A stretch of 64,000 nucleotides of DNA from Polynucleobacter necessarius (GTDB lineage: Bacteria; Pseudomonadota; Gammaproteobacteria; Burkholderiales; Burkholderiaceae), in the NCBI GenBank assembly GCA_900095165.1, contig LT606947.1, forward strand, positions 1,178,001 to 1,242,000, read 5' to 3'. Below, in pieces: positions 1-9,466 of this stretch. The first letter of the stretch is position 1; each line of letters starts with the position of its first letter. The translations under genes were made by a program, and so were the position numbers. Below the pieces are notes generated by a model. It did not search any database, was not told where the DNA came from, and saw nothing but the letters and a program-made list of their open reading frames with translations.

Positions 1-287
1 ATGAAACGTTAGATCCGGTTGGCGGACATATTCCCAACGCGATCAATTACTGCTTTAGAGAAAATCTCGCTGGTAAATCATTCAAACCCGCAGAGCAGTT
101 ATTCAAAGATTTTCATGATCTTCTAGGATCCACCAAAGCTTCTGAAGTGATTCATCAGTGTGGTTCTGGAGTAACAGCCTGCCATAACCTACTCGCCATG
201 GAAATTGCTGGCCTCAAGGGTTCACATCTATATGCGGGCAGCTGGAGTGAATGGTGTGCTGACCCAAGTCGGCCAGTAGCGCTTTAA
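1..287 (+). CDS. Thiosulfate/3-mercaptopyruvate sulfurtransferase (rhodanese), C-terminal part
   Basis: This is the 3' end of a gene that starts left of the window; the open frame runs from base 3 to the TAA at 285-287. It holds the catalytic half of a rhodanese domain. The active-site loop CGSGVTA carries the persulfide-forming cysteine, and the end AGSWSEWCADPSRPVAL is typical of two-domain thiosulfate/mercaptopyruvate sulfurtransferases. These enzymes move sulfane sulfur from thiosulfate or 3-mercaptopyruvate to an acceptor such as cyanide or a thiol. The CGSGVTA form of the loop is the one usual for the mercaptopyruvate group, but the missing N-terminal half prevents a firm substrate call. 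The last four bases overlap the convergent ZIP transporter gene. Confidence 0.85.
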   Translation, partial: ETLDPVGGHIPNAINYCFRENLAGKSFKPAEQLFKDFHDLLGSTKASEVIHQCGSGVTACHNLLAMEIAGLKGSHLYAGSWSEWCADPSRPVAL

Positions 288-1066
288 TGCAGTAACGAGA
301 GCAAGATTACAAAACCAACGCCGCAAGCAATCAAAATCGTTTGACGTAAAGACTCGGCCCAATGTGGGCGTCGATGCATTTGTGGAATAAGATCACTCAC
401 TGCAATATAGATAAAACTGCTTGACGCAATCACGAGCAAGTAAGGCATTGCTGCATGAGCCCTCTCCAAGAAGAAGTAGGCTAGCACTCCACCCACTACC
501 GCAGATAAACCACAAATAAGGTTGTACATCAATGCACGAGTTCGAGAGAATCCCGCATTGAGCAACACAATAAAATCACCAATCTCTTGAGGAATCTCAT
601 GGGCAATGATGGCAATCGCAGTAAAGATCCCCACTTGGTAATCCGCCATGAATGCAGCAGCAATCAACACGCCATCAACAAAGTTGTGCAATCCATCGCC
701 TACCAGAATCATCCAACCACTTTGACCCGCCACTTCAGCATCATGACCGTGATGGTGACCATGACCATCTCCTTCATGGTGATGACTGTGGCGCAGTAAT
801 GCGATTTTCTCAAGCAAGAAAAAGCCTAAAAGCCCCGCAAGCAAAGTAGCAAATAGCAACTGAGGGCTTGCACCCGCCATCGTAAATGCCTCTGGCAATG
901 AATGAAGCAAGGCAGTGGCTAGCAGGATGCCTACCGACACACTAACCATGCCATGAACCATCTTCGACAGCAAAGACAAAGAAAAGCTCGCGGCAACAAG
1001 AACGCTAGCGGTTCCCGCCAGTGCCGTTACCAACAAGATGCTTTGCAGTACTGACATAGAAATCAT
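284..1066 (-). CDS. ZIP family divalent metal transporter
   Basis: Polytopic inner-membrane protein of 260 residues (257 if the second ATG is used) with about eight hydrophobic segments. Family marks are a His-rich cytoplasmic loop at residues 93-109, the motif DGLHNFVDG near 124-132 in one metal-site helix, and HEIPQE at 156-161 in the next. ZIP proteins import zinc or iron into the cytoplasm; this sequence is closest in style to the zinc-type bacterial members (ZupT/GufA-like), but the metal is not decided by sequence alone. The start ATG overlaps the stop of the dienelactone hydrolase gene (ATGA, 1063-1066), so the two are probably translated from one mRNA. It ends four bases inside the convergent rhodanese gene. 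Confidence 0.85.
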   Translation of the reverse strand: MISMSVLQSILLVTALAGTASVLVAASFSLSLLSKMVHGMVSVSVGILLATALLHSLPEAFTMAGASPQLLFATLLAGLLGFFLLEKIALLRHSHHHEGDGHGHHHGHDAEVAGQSGWMILVGDGLHNFVDGVLIAAAFMADYQVGIFTAIAIIAHEIPQEIGDFIVLLNAGFSRTRALMYNLICGLSAVVGGVLAYFFLERAHAAMPYLLVIASSSFIYIAVSDLIPQMHRRPHWAESLRQTILIACGVGFVILLSLLH

Positions 1067-1959
1067 GCAACCCCATTTTCTTTAAACCAGGCAACGCACT
1101 TTTCCCAACCATCTTTAGCAGGACCTTCGCGATAAGTAGCTCGGTAGTCGGCATGGAAGGCGTGCGGTGCATCAGGATAGATTTCAAAACGACAGGCTTT
1201 AGCTGCTGAATTTTTTGGTGCTGCTTTCGCAAGCGCTTGACGCATTTGCTCAATACTCTCTAAAGAGATGCCACCATCAGCGCCGCCATACAAGCCCAGT
1301 ACAGGCGCTTTCAGATCGGCAGCAATATCCACTGGATGGCGCGGATTGCCTTCTGTTTTTTCACCAATGACGCGACCATACCAAGCCACACCAGCCTTAA
1401 CTTGAGGCAGCGTAGCTGAGAGCCAAGTAATGCGGCCACCCCAGCAAAATCCAGTGACGCCGACTTTTTTCAAGTTACCGCCATTTTTGCCGGCCCAAAC
1501 CAAAGCTGCTTGCAGGTCATTTAAAACTTGCGTGTCTGTCGTTGGAGCTACGATATTTTTCCGAATCTCCGCAATCGTGCCGTAAGTGTTCGGATCGCCA
1601 GCTCGAGTAAAGAATTCCGGGGCAATAGCTAGGTAACCTAATTTTGCAAAGCGACGTGTGACGTCAGCAATGTATTCGTGCGCACCAAAGATTTCGCTAG
1701 CAACAATCACGATTGGCAAGCTTCCTTTGGCCTTCTCTGGACGAGAAACATAAGCAGGCATCTGAAAGCTTCCGACTGGAATCATTTGCTCGCCAACCTT
1801 AATGCCAGCAAAGTCTGTTTCGATCGCTGCAGCTAAGACTGGCTCAGAAGCAGCAACAAAGCCAATTCCCAGGCCTGTTGCCGTAATAGCGGAGGCTTTC
1901 ATAAAACCCCTTCTATCACTAGACACTACTTTTGAATCTTGATCTTTTTCTATTGTCAT
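1063..1959 (-). CDS. Dienelactone hydrolase family protein, Tat-exported
   Basis: An alpha/beta-hydrolase of 298 residues. The N-terminus has a twin-arginine signal: SDRRGFMK at residues 14-21, then a hydrophobic stretch ending in VLAAA near 41-45, so export in a folded state is likely. The nucleophile is Cys172 in GFCWGG, the form typical of dienelactone hydrolases. The expected acid and base are Asp228 (GGADGG) and His266 (DAPHAFH). Family members hydrolyse dienelactones in chlorocatechol breakdown, but many exported relatives have unknown ester substrates, and no aromatic pathway genes lie nearby. It follows polA after 15 bases and is coupled to the ZIP gene downstream. Confidence 0.88.
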   Translation of the reverse strand: MTIEKDQDSKVVSSDRRGFMKASAITATGLGIGFVAASEPVLAAAIETDFAGIKVGEQMIPVGSFQMPAYVSRPEKAKGSLPIVIVASEIFGAHEYIADVTRRFAKLGYLAIAPEFFTRAGDPNTYGTIAEIRKNIVAPTTDTQVLNDLQAALVWAGKNGGNLKKVGVTGFCWGGRITWLSATLPQVKAGVAWYGRVIGEKTEGNPRHPVDIAADLKAPVLGLYGGADGGISLESIEQMRQALAKAAPKNSAAKACRFEIYPDAPHAFHADYRATYREGPAKDGWEKCVAWFKENGVA

Positions 1960-1974
1960 TTTAAGCCCCCTAAT

Positions 1975-4803
1975 TTAGTGCGCCTCTTCCCAATTATCGC
2001 CAATCCCAATACCCACTACCAAAGGAACCTTGAGTTCCACTACCTTACACATCAAATCTGGCAACTTTGTCTGCAGGAGCTCCAGCTCATCTAAAGGTAC
2101 GTCAAACACTAATTCATCGTGCACCTGAAGCAGCATACGCGTCTTGAATTGCTCTTTTTCTAGCCAGTTCTCGACAGCAACCATAGCCAATTTGATCAGA
2201 TCTGCCGCTGTTCCCTGCATGGGTGCGTTAATTGCAGCCCGCTCTGCGCCTTGGCGGCGAGGTCCGTTCGATCCCTTAATCTCGGGCAGCCATAGGCGTC
2301 TGCCAAATACCGTCTCAACATAGCCATTCTCTCTGACCTCCAAGCGAGTGCGCTCCATATATTGAGCAACCCCTGGATAGCGATCAAAGTATTTGGCGAT
2401 GTAATTTTGAGCTGCTGAACGTTCAATACCCAAGTTACCCGCCAGACCAAAAGCACTCATGCCATAGATCAGACCAAAATTAATCACTTTGGCATAACGA
2501 CGCTGCTCTGAAGAAACACTTTCTAATGGCACGCTAAAAATCTCGGCGGCTGTAGCTTGGTGGACATCTTTGCCGGCAGCAAATGCGGCTAGTAAGTTTT
2601 CATCTTCGGCAATGTGCGCCATGATGCGCAATTCAATTTGAGAGTAGTCAGCCGAGAGAAGCTTACAGCCCTCAGCCGGAATGAACGCCTCCCGAATACG
2701 ACGGCCCTCTTCTGTACGTACAGGAATGTTTTGCAAGTTCGGATCACTAGAAGCCAAGCGCCCCGTCACTGCAGTCGCCTGAGAAAAGCTCGTGTGCACT
2801 CGGCCCGTCTTAGGATCGGCCATACGCGGTAGCTTCTCAATATAAGTCGACATCAATTTAGCAAGACTGCGGTAATCCAAAATACGAGCAGGAAGAGGAT
2901 AGTCTTCAGCCAGTTTTTGTAAAACTTCTTCATCCGTGGATGGCGCGCCCGATGGCGTCTTTTTAATCACCGGGAGTTCTAGCTGACCAAACAAGATTTC
3001 TGCGATCTGTTTGGGGGACTGAATATTGAATGGCTGCCCTGCAAGTTTATGAATCTCACCCTCTAAAGCTAGCAGACGTTTGCCAACCTCTTGACCCTGC
3101 TTAGACAGTAGCACTGAATCAATCCGAATCCCATTACGCTCCATGATGCCAAGGACGCGCATTGCAGGCATCTCAATATTTGCATAGACATATAGGAGCC
3201 CTGGGCTCTCCTGAATTTGCGGCCACAGCGCTAAATGCAGACGCAAAGTAATGTCCGCATCTTCTGCTGCGTAGTCTGTGGCGATCTTCAGATCAACTTG
3301 ATCAAAGCCAATTTGATGCGCACCTTTGCCGCACACCTCTTCATACTTAATCGTCTTCATGCCGAGATGTCGCTTGGCTAAGTTATCCATGTTGTGCGGC
3401 ATATGTGATTCCAGCACATAAGACTCCAGCATGGTGTCAAACGCAATACCTTGCAAAGTAATGTCGTAGTTCGCAAAGATGTGGCTATCGTACTTGAGGT
3501 TCTGACCTACTTTCAAATGCGAAGCACTTTCTAGCCAAGGCTTCATGCGCGCTAAAACTAATTCGCGACTGAGCTGAGTTTCTCCATTACGGTGCGCCAC
3601 GGGGATGTAGCAGGCCTCTCCAGGCGTTACGCAAAGCGAGATACCTACCAGCTCAGCAGCAAGGGCATCTAAGCTCGTAGTCTCAGTATCAACCGCCGTA
3701 AGATCAGCGCCTTCAACTTTTTTAATCCAGCGATCTAATGCTGCTTCATCGACAACACATTCATAGTGTTTTTCAATCGCACCTTGCAGAGCAGTTGTTT
3801 CTTGAGATAAGGCGGTAGTTGCTTCTGTAGCGGTGGGGCCAAACTTTTTGGTCGCGGCCTTTACATTTTCTTCAGCAATATTCTTGATGGGACTACCAGC
3901 TAGATCAAAATCACTTATGGCTTCAGGAGCTGCTCCACCCAATTGCCTCTCCACATCACGCAGCCAAGTTTTAAATGCATAGCGCTCAAACAACTCTCGC
4001 AAGAGCGGTGCATCCTCTGGTTTTGCGTGCAAGTCATCTAAGCCCAGAAGATGGGGAGATAAATCACAATCGGTTTTGACGGTAATGAGTTGACGTGCCT
4101 TTGGGAGCCACTCCAAACTATTACGCAGGTTCTCACCTACAACGCCTTTTACTTGATCGGCATTAGCCATTAAGTTATCCAGGTCACCAAACTCAGCCAA
4201 CCATTTGTTGGCCGTTTTAGGACCCACCTTAGGAACGCCTGGTACGTTATCGACTGTATCGCCAATAATCGAAAGGTAATCTACGATGCGTTCGGGAGGT
4301 ACGCCGAATTTTGCAATGACTCCGTCAATATCCAGTTTTTCATCAGTCATCGTATTAATCAAAGTGACGGATGAATTCACCAACTGAGCTAAATCTTTAT
4401 CACCAGTAGAAATAATGGTTTCCCAGCCAGCCTGAGTAGTCTGGCAAGCCAAGGTGCCAATAACGTCATCAGCCTCAACTCCGGAAACCATCAATACTGG
4501 CCAGCCTAAGGCCTTCACCATGGCATGGATCGGCTCAATCTGTTTGACCAAATCCTCCGGCATGGGGGAGCGATGCGCCTTGTACTCGGAGTACATTTCA
4601 TCTCGGAAAGTCTTGCCTTTAGCATCAAAAACACAGGCAATATGGTCGGCCTTAAGCTCCGAGGGAGCCCGACGCATCATATTGACCATTCCATAGATTG
4701 CCCCAGTTGGGTCGCCTACCCCATTTCTGAGGTCTGGCATGGCATGAAAGGCGCGATAGAGGTAGCTAGAGCCGTCTACCAACAAGAGTCTATGTTTAGT
4801 CAT
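1975..4803 (-). CDS. polA: DNA polymerase I
   Basis: Full-length DNA polymerase I of 942 residues, used for Okazaki-fragment maturation and repair synthesis. The N-terminal 5'-3' exonuclease domain starts at LLLVDGSSYLYRAFHA. The 3'-5' proofreading domain keeps its acidic residues (AVDTETTSLD near 360, and YAAEDADITL). The polymerase domain shows motif A (DYSQIELRIMAHI, near 719), motif B (RRYAKVINFGLIYG) and motif C (QVHDELVFD, near 893). I place the start at the ATG at 4801-4803, since the family begins at this point; an upstream in-frame start would add 16 unrelated residues. No Shine-Dalgarno is visible; a TACGAT hexamer ends six bases before the start. Confidence 0.97.
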   Translation of the reverse strand: MTKHRLLLVDGSSYLYRAFHAMPDLRNGVGDPTGAIYGMVNMMRRAPSELKADHIACVFDAKGKTFRDEMYSEYKAHRSPMPEDLVKQIEPIHAMVKALGWPVLMVSGVEADDVIGTLACQTTQAGWETIISTGDKDLAQLVNSSVTLINTMTDEKLDIDGVIAKFGVPPERIVDYLSIIGDTVDNVPGVPKVGPKTANKWLAEFGDLDNLMANADQVKGVVGENLRNSLEWLPKARQLITVKTDCDLSPHLLGLDDLHAKPEDAPLLRELFERYAFKTWLRDVERQLGGAAPEAISDFDLAGSPIKNIAEENVKAATKKFGPTATEATTALSQETTALQGAIEKHYECVVDEAALDRWIKKVEGADLTAVDTETTSLDALAAELVGISLCVTPGEACYIPVAHRNGETQLSRELVLARMKPWLESASHLKVGQNLKYDSHIFANYDITLQGIAFDTMLESYVLESHMPHNMDNLAKRHLGMKTIKYEEVCGKGAHQIGFDQVDLKIATDYAAEDADITLRLHLALWPQIQESPGLLYVYANIEMPAMRVLGIMERNGIRIDSVLLSKQGQEVGKRLLALEGEIHKLAGQPFNIQSPKQIAEILFGQLELPVIKKTPSGAPSTDEEVLQKLAEDYPLPARILDYRSLAKLMSTYIEKLPRMADPKTGRVHTSFSQATAVTGRLASSDPNLQNIPVRTEEGRRIREAFIPAEGCKLLSADYSQIELRIMAHIAEDENLLAAFAAGKDVHQATAAEIFSVPLESVSSEQRRYAKVINFGLIYGMSAFGLAGNLGIERSAAQNYIAKYFDRYPGVAQYMERTRLEVRENGYVETVFGRRLWLPEIKGSNGPRRQGAERAAINAPMQGTAADLIKLAMVAVENWLEKEQFKTRMLLQVHDELVFDVPLDELELLQTKLPDLMCKVVELKVPLVVGIGIGDNWEEAH

Positions 4804-4809
4804 ACCGCA

Positions 4810-4815
4810 ATCGTA
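4810..4815 (-). promoter_or_regulatory. Putative -10 box of polA (leaderless)
   Basis: TACGAT read on the minus strand, six bases before the polA ATG. Transcription would begin at or next to the start codon. The -35 region is not clear, so this is a pattern-based call. Confidence 0.4.
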
Positions 4816-4884
4816 CAATCTAGTTGCTAACTGCCTACAGATCAGGTTCAAATCCTCCTGAAAAGAGACCTAAAAAGGTGAAAA

Positions 4885-5292
4885 ATGATGCACGCTCTAA
4901 CTAACTTACTCCACTCTTCTCTGAGTCAAACCCTTGTTCTGACAAGCTTTTTTGTGGCTTTTGCCTCTTTTGGCCTGAATTTTGCACACGCCCAAAATAA
5001 TTCTCAAACGCTAAGCCCATCTGAGCTGCAGCGTATTAACAATCAGCCTTTAGCGCCCGCAGTCAGCGCATCTCAAGTCACCAATGCACCAGAAGGCCGT
5101 AAACCGAGCTTTCAGCATAAAGAAGCGACCGGCACAGAAATTATCGAATATAAAGATACAAATGCGCCCACTCAGGTGGATGTAAAGACGCGCTACACCA
5201 ACTATGAAATGACTCCTCCAGAAACAGTGATGCCTGGCGTACCAAAAGAAACTGATCTGATCAGCGTCCCGAGCATCAGCATTCCTTTTTAA
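4885..5292 (+). CDS. Small exported protein, possibly DUF2782-like
   Basis: A protein of 135 residues with a signal peptide; the likely cleavage is after AHA at residue 36. The mature part is polar and proline-rich with no catalytic motif that I recognise. A short segment (GTEIIEYKDTNAPTQVDVKT) resembles the core of the DUF2782 periplasmic proteins that often sit between polA and thrB in Betaproteobacteria; both the position and the size agree, but the match is weak. An AAGG element lies 6-7 bases before the first of two tandem ATGs. It is divergent from polA and only nine bases before thrB, so it probably leads a three-gene operon with thrB and the next membrane protein. Confidence 0.7.
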   Translation: MMHALTNLLHSSLSQTLVLTSFFVAFASFGLNFAHAQNNSQTLSPSELQRINNQPLAPAVSASQVTNAPEGRKPSFQHKEATGTEIIEYKDTNAPTQVDVKTRYTNYEMTPPETVMPGVPKETDLISVPSISIPF

Positions 5293-5301
5293 TCTTTAGT
5301 C

Positions 5302-6279
5302 ATGGCTGTCTTTACCCCAATTGAATTAAGCGATATTTCCGCTTGGATCTCAAATGATTTTGTTATTGGGCAGGCCATCGATATTCGCGGAATTCATGGT
5401 GGAATTGAGAACTCCAACTTCTTTCTCGATACCGAAAAAGATGGCAAGAAACAAGAATACGTTCTGACTATTTTTGAAAGACTATCAGCAGAGCAACTTC
5501 CGTACTATTTAGAGTTAATGCGCCACTTGGCCGACAAGGGCATTGCAGTATCTAAGCCCCTTGAAAATAAACGGGGGCAGATTCTATTTGCCCTCAAAGA
5601 TAAGCCCGCAGCGATTGTGAGCAAGCTTCCCGGCCTTTCCAGGCTGGCGCCAGAAGCAAAACATTGCGCCTTGGTTGGTGAGAACTTGGCAAAGATGCAT
5701 TTGGCTAGTAGCGACTTCAAACACAATCAAGAAAATTTACGTAGCCTATCTTGGTGGAAAAAAACAGTTCCGCAAGTCTTGTCACATTTAAATGACGCAC
5801 AAAAAGAATTGCTCACGACTGAGCTTGCTACTCAAGAACAATTCTTTGCCTCTGCTGCTTATGCATCACTGCCGCAAGGGGCAAGCCATTGTGATCTGTT
5901 TAGAGATAACGTGCTGTTTGATCCTCAGGGCGCAAGCGATAGCTCTCAAGATCAGCTTGGTGGCTTCTTCGATTTTTATTTCGCCGGAACAGATAAATGG
6001 TTGTTTGACTTGGCGGTGACAGCAAATGATTGGTGCCTTGCTGACAATAAACAAGATTTAGATCCCGCTCGTTTCAAAGCATTGATGGATGCGTATCAGT
6101 CTGTTCGCCCCTTAAGCAAGGAAGAACAGGCGAGCTGGTCACTCATGATCCGCGCTGCAGCCCTCCGTTTCTGGATTTCACGCCTATGGGATTTTTATTT
6201 GCCACGTGATGCGCAAATGCTCACGCCACATGACCCTCGTCATTTTGAAAATATTCTTTTAAGCCGCAAAGCAATATGA
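5302..6279 (+). CDS. thrB: Homoserine kinase (choline-kinase fold)
   Basis: A kinase of 325 residues that phosphorylates L-homoserine to O-phosphohomoserine in threonine synthesis. It is the protein-kinase-like type of ThrB found in many Proteobacteria, not the GHMP-type of E. coli. Visible marks are the N-terminal lobe beginning MAVFTPIELSDISAW, the loop IHGGIENSNFFL that replaces a glycine-rich loop, and the catalytic Brenner-like motif SHCDLFRDNVLFD followed by GGFFDFYFAG, which carries the metal-binding acid. The length is normal. Its stop overlaps the start of the following membrane protein gene (ATGA, 6276-6279). Confidence 0.93.
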   Translation: MAVFTPIELSDISAWISNDFVIGQAIDIRGIHGGIENSNFFLDTEKDGKKQEYVLTIFERLSAEQLPYYLELMRHLADKGIAVSKPLENKRGQILFALKDKPAAIVSKLPGLSRLAPEAKHCALVGENLAKMHLASSDFKHNQENLRSLSWWKKTVPQVLSHLNDAQKELLTTELATQEQFFASAAYASLPQGASHCDLFRDNVLFDPQGASDSSQDQLGGFFDFYFAGTDKWLFDLAVTANDWCLADNKQDLDPARFKALMDAYQSVRPLSKEEQASWSLMIRAAALRFWISRLWDFYLPRDAQMLTPHDPRHFENILLSRKAI

Positions 6280-7058
6280 AACTCAACTCCGTCGCTCCTA
6301 AAGAGGGTTACATCTGGATACGTCAAGGCATTTGGCTGTTCAAACAAAACCCTTTGGGCTTTTTAATGTTGGTATTCATGTATGTATTTGTGGCGCAGCT
6401 AGCGGTACTGGTACCTGTAATTGGTATTTTTGCCGTCTTATTACTCACGCCTACTTTGTCGGTTGGCTTTATGACCGCCTGTCGACAAGCAATTCAAAAA
6501 GAACGTATTCGTCCATCTGTCTATGTCATTGCCCTGCAATCATCGCCATTAATTCGTAAACGCATTCTGCAATTAGGCTTGGTTTACGCTGCACTCATTC
6601 TGGCCCTGAGTTTTATCTTAAGTATGTTGGTGGATTTTGAATTACTCATCCCGCTAATGACGAACGATAAGCCGATTACCCCAAAAGTTGTTCGTCAGAT
6701 TTATCTGATTCTCTTCTTTGGCGGTCTACTGTATATCCCAGTAGCAATGTTGATGTGGTTCTCTCCCGTACTCGTTGCTTGGGCTGATATGCCAGTGGCA
6801 CAGGCTCTCTTTTCTAGCGCTATCGCTTGCTGGACTAATCGTGGCGCATTCTTTTTGTATATTGCTATTTGGGGCGCGATCTTGATTGCCATACCCTTGA
6901 CGATCGGCTCTATCTTTGATGCACTGGATCTAGGTCAAGCGGCCTCGTTCATCATCGCCCCCATTTCCATGGCGGGATTGACAGTGATGCATTGCTCGTT
7001 CTTCGCCACTTGGAAAGCGTGCTTTGCTGAAAAAGAATCAGCAACTTTAATTGCTTAA
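6276..7058 (+). CDS. BPSS1780 family membrane protein
   Basis: An integral membrane protein of 260 residues with about six hydrophobic segments. The N-terminal text GYIWIRQGIWLFKQNPLGF is typical of the BPSS1780 family of Burkholderiales, whose function is unknown. It is translationally coupled to thrB by an ATGA overlap, an arrangement I recall as common in this group, but no link to threonine synthesis is known to me. Its last four bases overlap the convergent uvrD gene. Confidence 0.8.
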   Translation: MKLNSVAPKEGYIWIRQGIWLFKQNPLGFLMLVFMYVFVAQLAVLVPVIGIFAVLLLTPTLSVGFMTACRQAIQKERIRPSVYVIALQSSPLIRKRILQLGLVYAALILALSFILSMLVDFELLIPLMTNDKPITPKVVRQIYLILFFGGLLYIPVAMLMWFSPVLVAWADMPVAQALFSSAIACWTNRGAFFLYIAIWGAILIAIPLTIGSIFDALDLGQAASFIIAPISMAGLTVMHCSFFATWKACFAEKESATLIA

Positions 7059-9442
7059 TCTATTGCAGCAAGCTTAGCAATACTGAGCTGCAACCATTTC
7101 ACACCATGGCGCTTGAAGTTCACTTGAGCGCGCGCATCTGCATCATTGCCCTCTAGGCCCGTGACTCTTCCTTCGCCAAACTTGGTATGAAAGACATTCT
7201 GTCCGATAGTAAATGGATAGTTGCCACGTGGTGGTGAAGCCATTCTGGTTACAGAAGTTGAGGCAGAGCCTACGCGCCCAATTTGTCTTGCGGGTCGCTC
7301 ACGCTCATTACCGGAATCAAAGAAATCATTCGATCCAAACTCGCGCTGACGCGTGTAGCCATCCTGCCAAGTTGATCCTGAACGACCACCATTCCCACTG
7401 GTAGTGCCGCCCCAGCGAGCATCTTTTACTTTTGGAGTGAGCCACTTCAGCGAATCTGATGGCAACTCTTCTAAGAAACGGGATGGCATGTTGTAGCGAA
7501 CTTGACCATGCAGCATCCGTGACTGAGTATGAGAGAGGTAGAGACGCTCTTTAGCGCGGGTAATCGCAACATACATTAAGCGACGCTCTTCTTCTAAACC
7601 GTTCTGTTCGTTGATGCTGTTCTCATGCGGGAACAGACCCTCCTCCAATCCAGTAATAAAAACGGAGGTGAACTCTAAGCCTTTGGCAGAGTGCACCGTC
7701 ATGAGTTGAACAGCGTCTTGACCCGCTTGAGCTTGGTTATCACCAGCCTCGAGGGATGCATGCGAGAGGAATGCCGCCAATGGTGAGGCCTCGACTACGC
7801 CAGGGGCGTTCTCACCCGGTAGTGTGGCAGCAGTAGCATCTTGACCATAACCCTCTTCCGCAATAAATGCAGTTGCAGCGTTAATTAATTCTTGTAAGTT
7901 TTCTACGCGGTCTTGACCCTCGCGTTCTGAAAGATAGTGCTGAATCAAACCGCTATGTTGAATGACGAATTCCACCGTCTCGGGCAAAGTATTGTGACGA
8001 GTAGCTTCGCGCATGTGATCTACCAAACGTACAAATTCGCCTAAAGCTGCGCCTGCCTTACCATCCAATGTCGATGTCGCCAAATATAAAGAACTATTTT
8101 GCGCACGCGCCGCATCTTGCACAGCCTCAATCGATCTTGTCCCAATTCCGCGTGTTGGAAAATTCACTACACGTGAGAAAGAGGTGTCGTCATTCGAATT
8201 TTCCAAAAGACGTAGATAGGCCAAAGCGTGTTTAATCTCAGCGCGCTCGAAGAAGCGCAGTCCACCGTACACGCGATATGGAATCGCTGCAGAAAATAAG
8301 GCGTGCTCGATGATGCGTGACTGAGCATTACTGCGATAGAGCAAAGCAATTTCAGTACGCTTGATACCGCTATTTACGAGTGCTTTGATTTCATCAACGA
8401 GCCAAGCAGCTTCTGCGTGATCGCTTGGCGCATCATAGATACGGACTGGCTCGCCATGACCAGCATCAGTGCGTAGGTTTTTACCAAGACGATCCGTATT
8501 GTTAGAAATAAGATAGTTTGCGGTATCCAAGATATGGCCATGCGAACGGTAGTTCTGCTCAATCTTGACCATCATCGGGTGGTATTGCCTTTCATACAGA
8601 CGCATGTTCTCAACGTCTGCGCCACGGAATGCGTAAATACTTTGATCATCATCGCCCACTGCGAATACCGCACTACTTCCCATACCACTGACATTGACGC
8701 GGCTAGCGTCATGACCAGAGAGTAATTTGAGCCAGGCATATTGCAAGGCATTGGTGTCCTGGAACTCATCAATCAAAATATGACGGAAGCGCTCTTGGTA
8801 ATGCGTCCGAATGGCTTCGTTATGTTTAAGCAATTCATAGCTGCGTAATAAGAGTTCGGCAAAGTCGACTACGCCCTCGCGCTGACACTGCTCATCGTAG
8901 GCTTTATATAACTGGGCCATCTTGGCCTGAAAGTCATCTCCTACGGATAATTCTTTGGCGCGTTGACCACGTTCTTTGGCGTGCGCAATGAAATACTGCA
9001 ACTGCTTGGGGGGGTATTTCTCATCATCAACCTTTAAGCCCTTCAAAAGACGCTTAATGGCGGAAAGCTGATCTTGGGTATCCAAAATCTGGAAAGTGGA
9101 CGGCAAACCTGCTTCTTTGTGATGCGCACGCAATAAACGATTACAAAGACCATGGAAAGTGCCAATCCACATGCCACGGGTATTAATAGGCAACATCGCG
9201 CTTAAGCGCAACATCATCTCTTTAGCAGCCTTATTGGTAAAGGTCACCGCTAGGACGCCAATCGGCGAAACCTGACCTGTTTGGATTAACCAAGCTATAC
9301 GGGTCGTGAGGACGCGGGTCTTTCCACTACCAGCGCCAGCCAAAATTAGGGCTGACTGGGCCTGGCCATCTTCATTCACTGGCGGGAGGGTCACTGCCTC
9401 GCGTTGTTCTGGATTAAGGTTTGCGAGTAGGCCTGAGTACAT
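7055..9442 (-). CDS. uvrD: DNA helicase II (UvrD/PcrA type)
   Basis: Superfamily 1 3'-5' DNA helicase of 795 residues, acting in nucleotide excision repair, mismatch repair and removal of RecA filaments. Ordered motifs: Q-motif region LNPEQREAV, Walker A GAGSGKT (36-42), [11 protein letters not shown], Walker [39 protein letters not shown], and [12 protein letters not shown]. The C-terminal end carries the small UvrD/PcrA module beginning [17 protein letters not shown], after a linker rich in Gly, Ser and Arg. The ATG at 9440-9442 is preceded by TATAAT seven bases upstream and no clear Shine-Dalgarno, so the mRNA may be leaderless. It is divergent from valS. Confidence 0.94.
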   Translation of the reverse strand: MYSGLLANLNPEQREAVTLPPVNEDGQAQSALILAGAGSGKTRVLTTRIAWLIQTGQVSPIGVLAVTFTNKAAKEMMLRLSAMLPINTRGMWIGTFHGLCNRLLRAHHKEAGLPSTFQILDTQDQLSAIKRLLKGLKVDDEKYPPKQLQYFIAHAKERGQRAKELSVGDDFQAKMAQLYKAYDEQCQREGVVDFAELLLRSYELLKHNEAIRTHYQERFRHILIDEFQDTNALQYAWLKLLSGHDASRVNVSGMGSSAVFAVGDDDQSIYAFRGADVENMRLYERQYHPMMVKIEQNYRSHGHILDTANYLISNNTDRLGKNLRTDAGHGEPVRIYDAPSDHAEAAWLVDEIKALVNSGIKRTEIALLYRSNAQSRIIEHALFSAAIPYRVYGGLRFFERAEIKHALAYLRLLENSNDDTSFSRVVNFPTRGIGTRSIEAVQDAARAQNSSLYLATSTLDGKAGAALGEFVRLVDHMREATRHNTLPETVEFVIQHSGLIQHYLSEREGQDRVENLQELINAATAFIAEEGYGQDATAATLPGENAPGVVEASPLAAFLSHASLEAGDNQAQAGQDAVQLMTVHSAKGLEFTSVFITGLEEGLFPHENSINEQNGLEEERRLMYVAITRAKERLYLSHTQSRMLHGQVRYNMPSRFLEELPSDSLKWLTPKVKDARWGGTTSGNGGRSGSTWQDGYTRQREFGSNDFFDSGNERERPARQIGRVGSASTSVTRMASPPRGNYPFTIGQNVFHTKFGEGRVTGLEGNDADARAQVNFKRHGVKWLQLSIAKLAAID

Positions 9443-9448
9443 CGCCCC

Positions 9449-9458
9449 AATTATAATT
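9449..9458. promoter_or_regulatory. Shared palindromic -10 region of uvrD and valS
   Basis: AATTATAATT is a perfect palindrome that gives TATAAT on both strands (plus 9452-9457, minus 9455-9450). The plus-strand box lies nine bases before the valS ATG and the minus-strand box seven bases before the uvrD ATG. The two -10 boxes overlap by four bases. The -35 regions would lie inside the opposite coding sequences and are weak by eye. Confidence 0.5.
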
Positions 9459-9466
9459 TGCCTCTT

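Noticed and set aside
587..849. His-rich short frames on the plus strand
   Set aside because: They are the complement of the His-rich loop of the ZIP gene.
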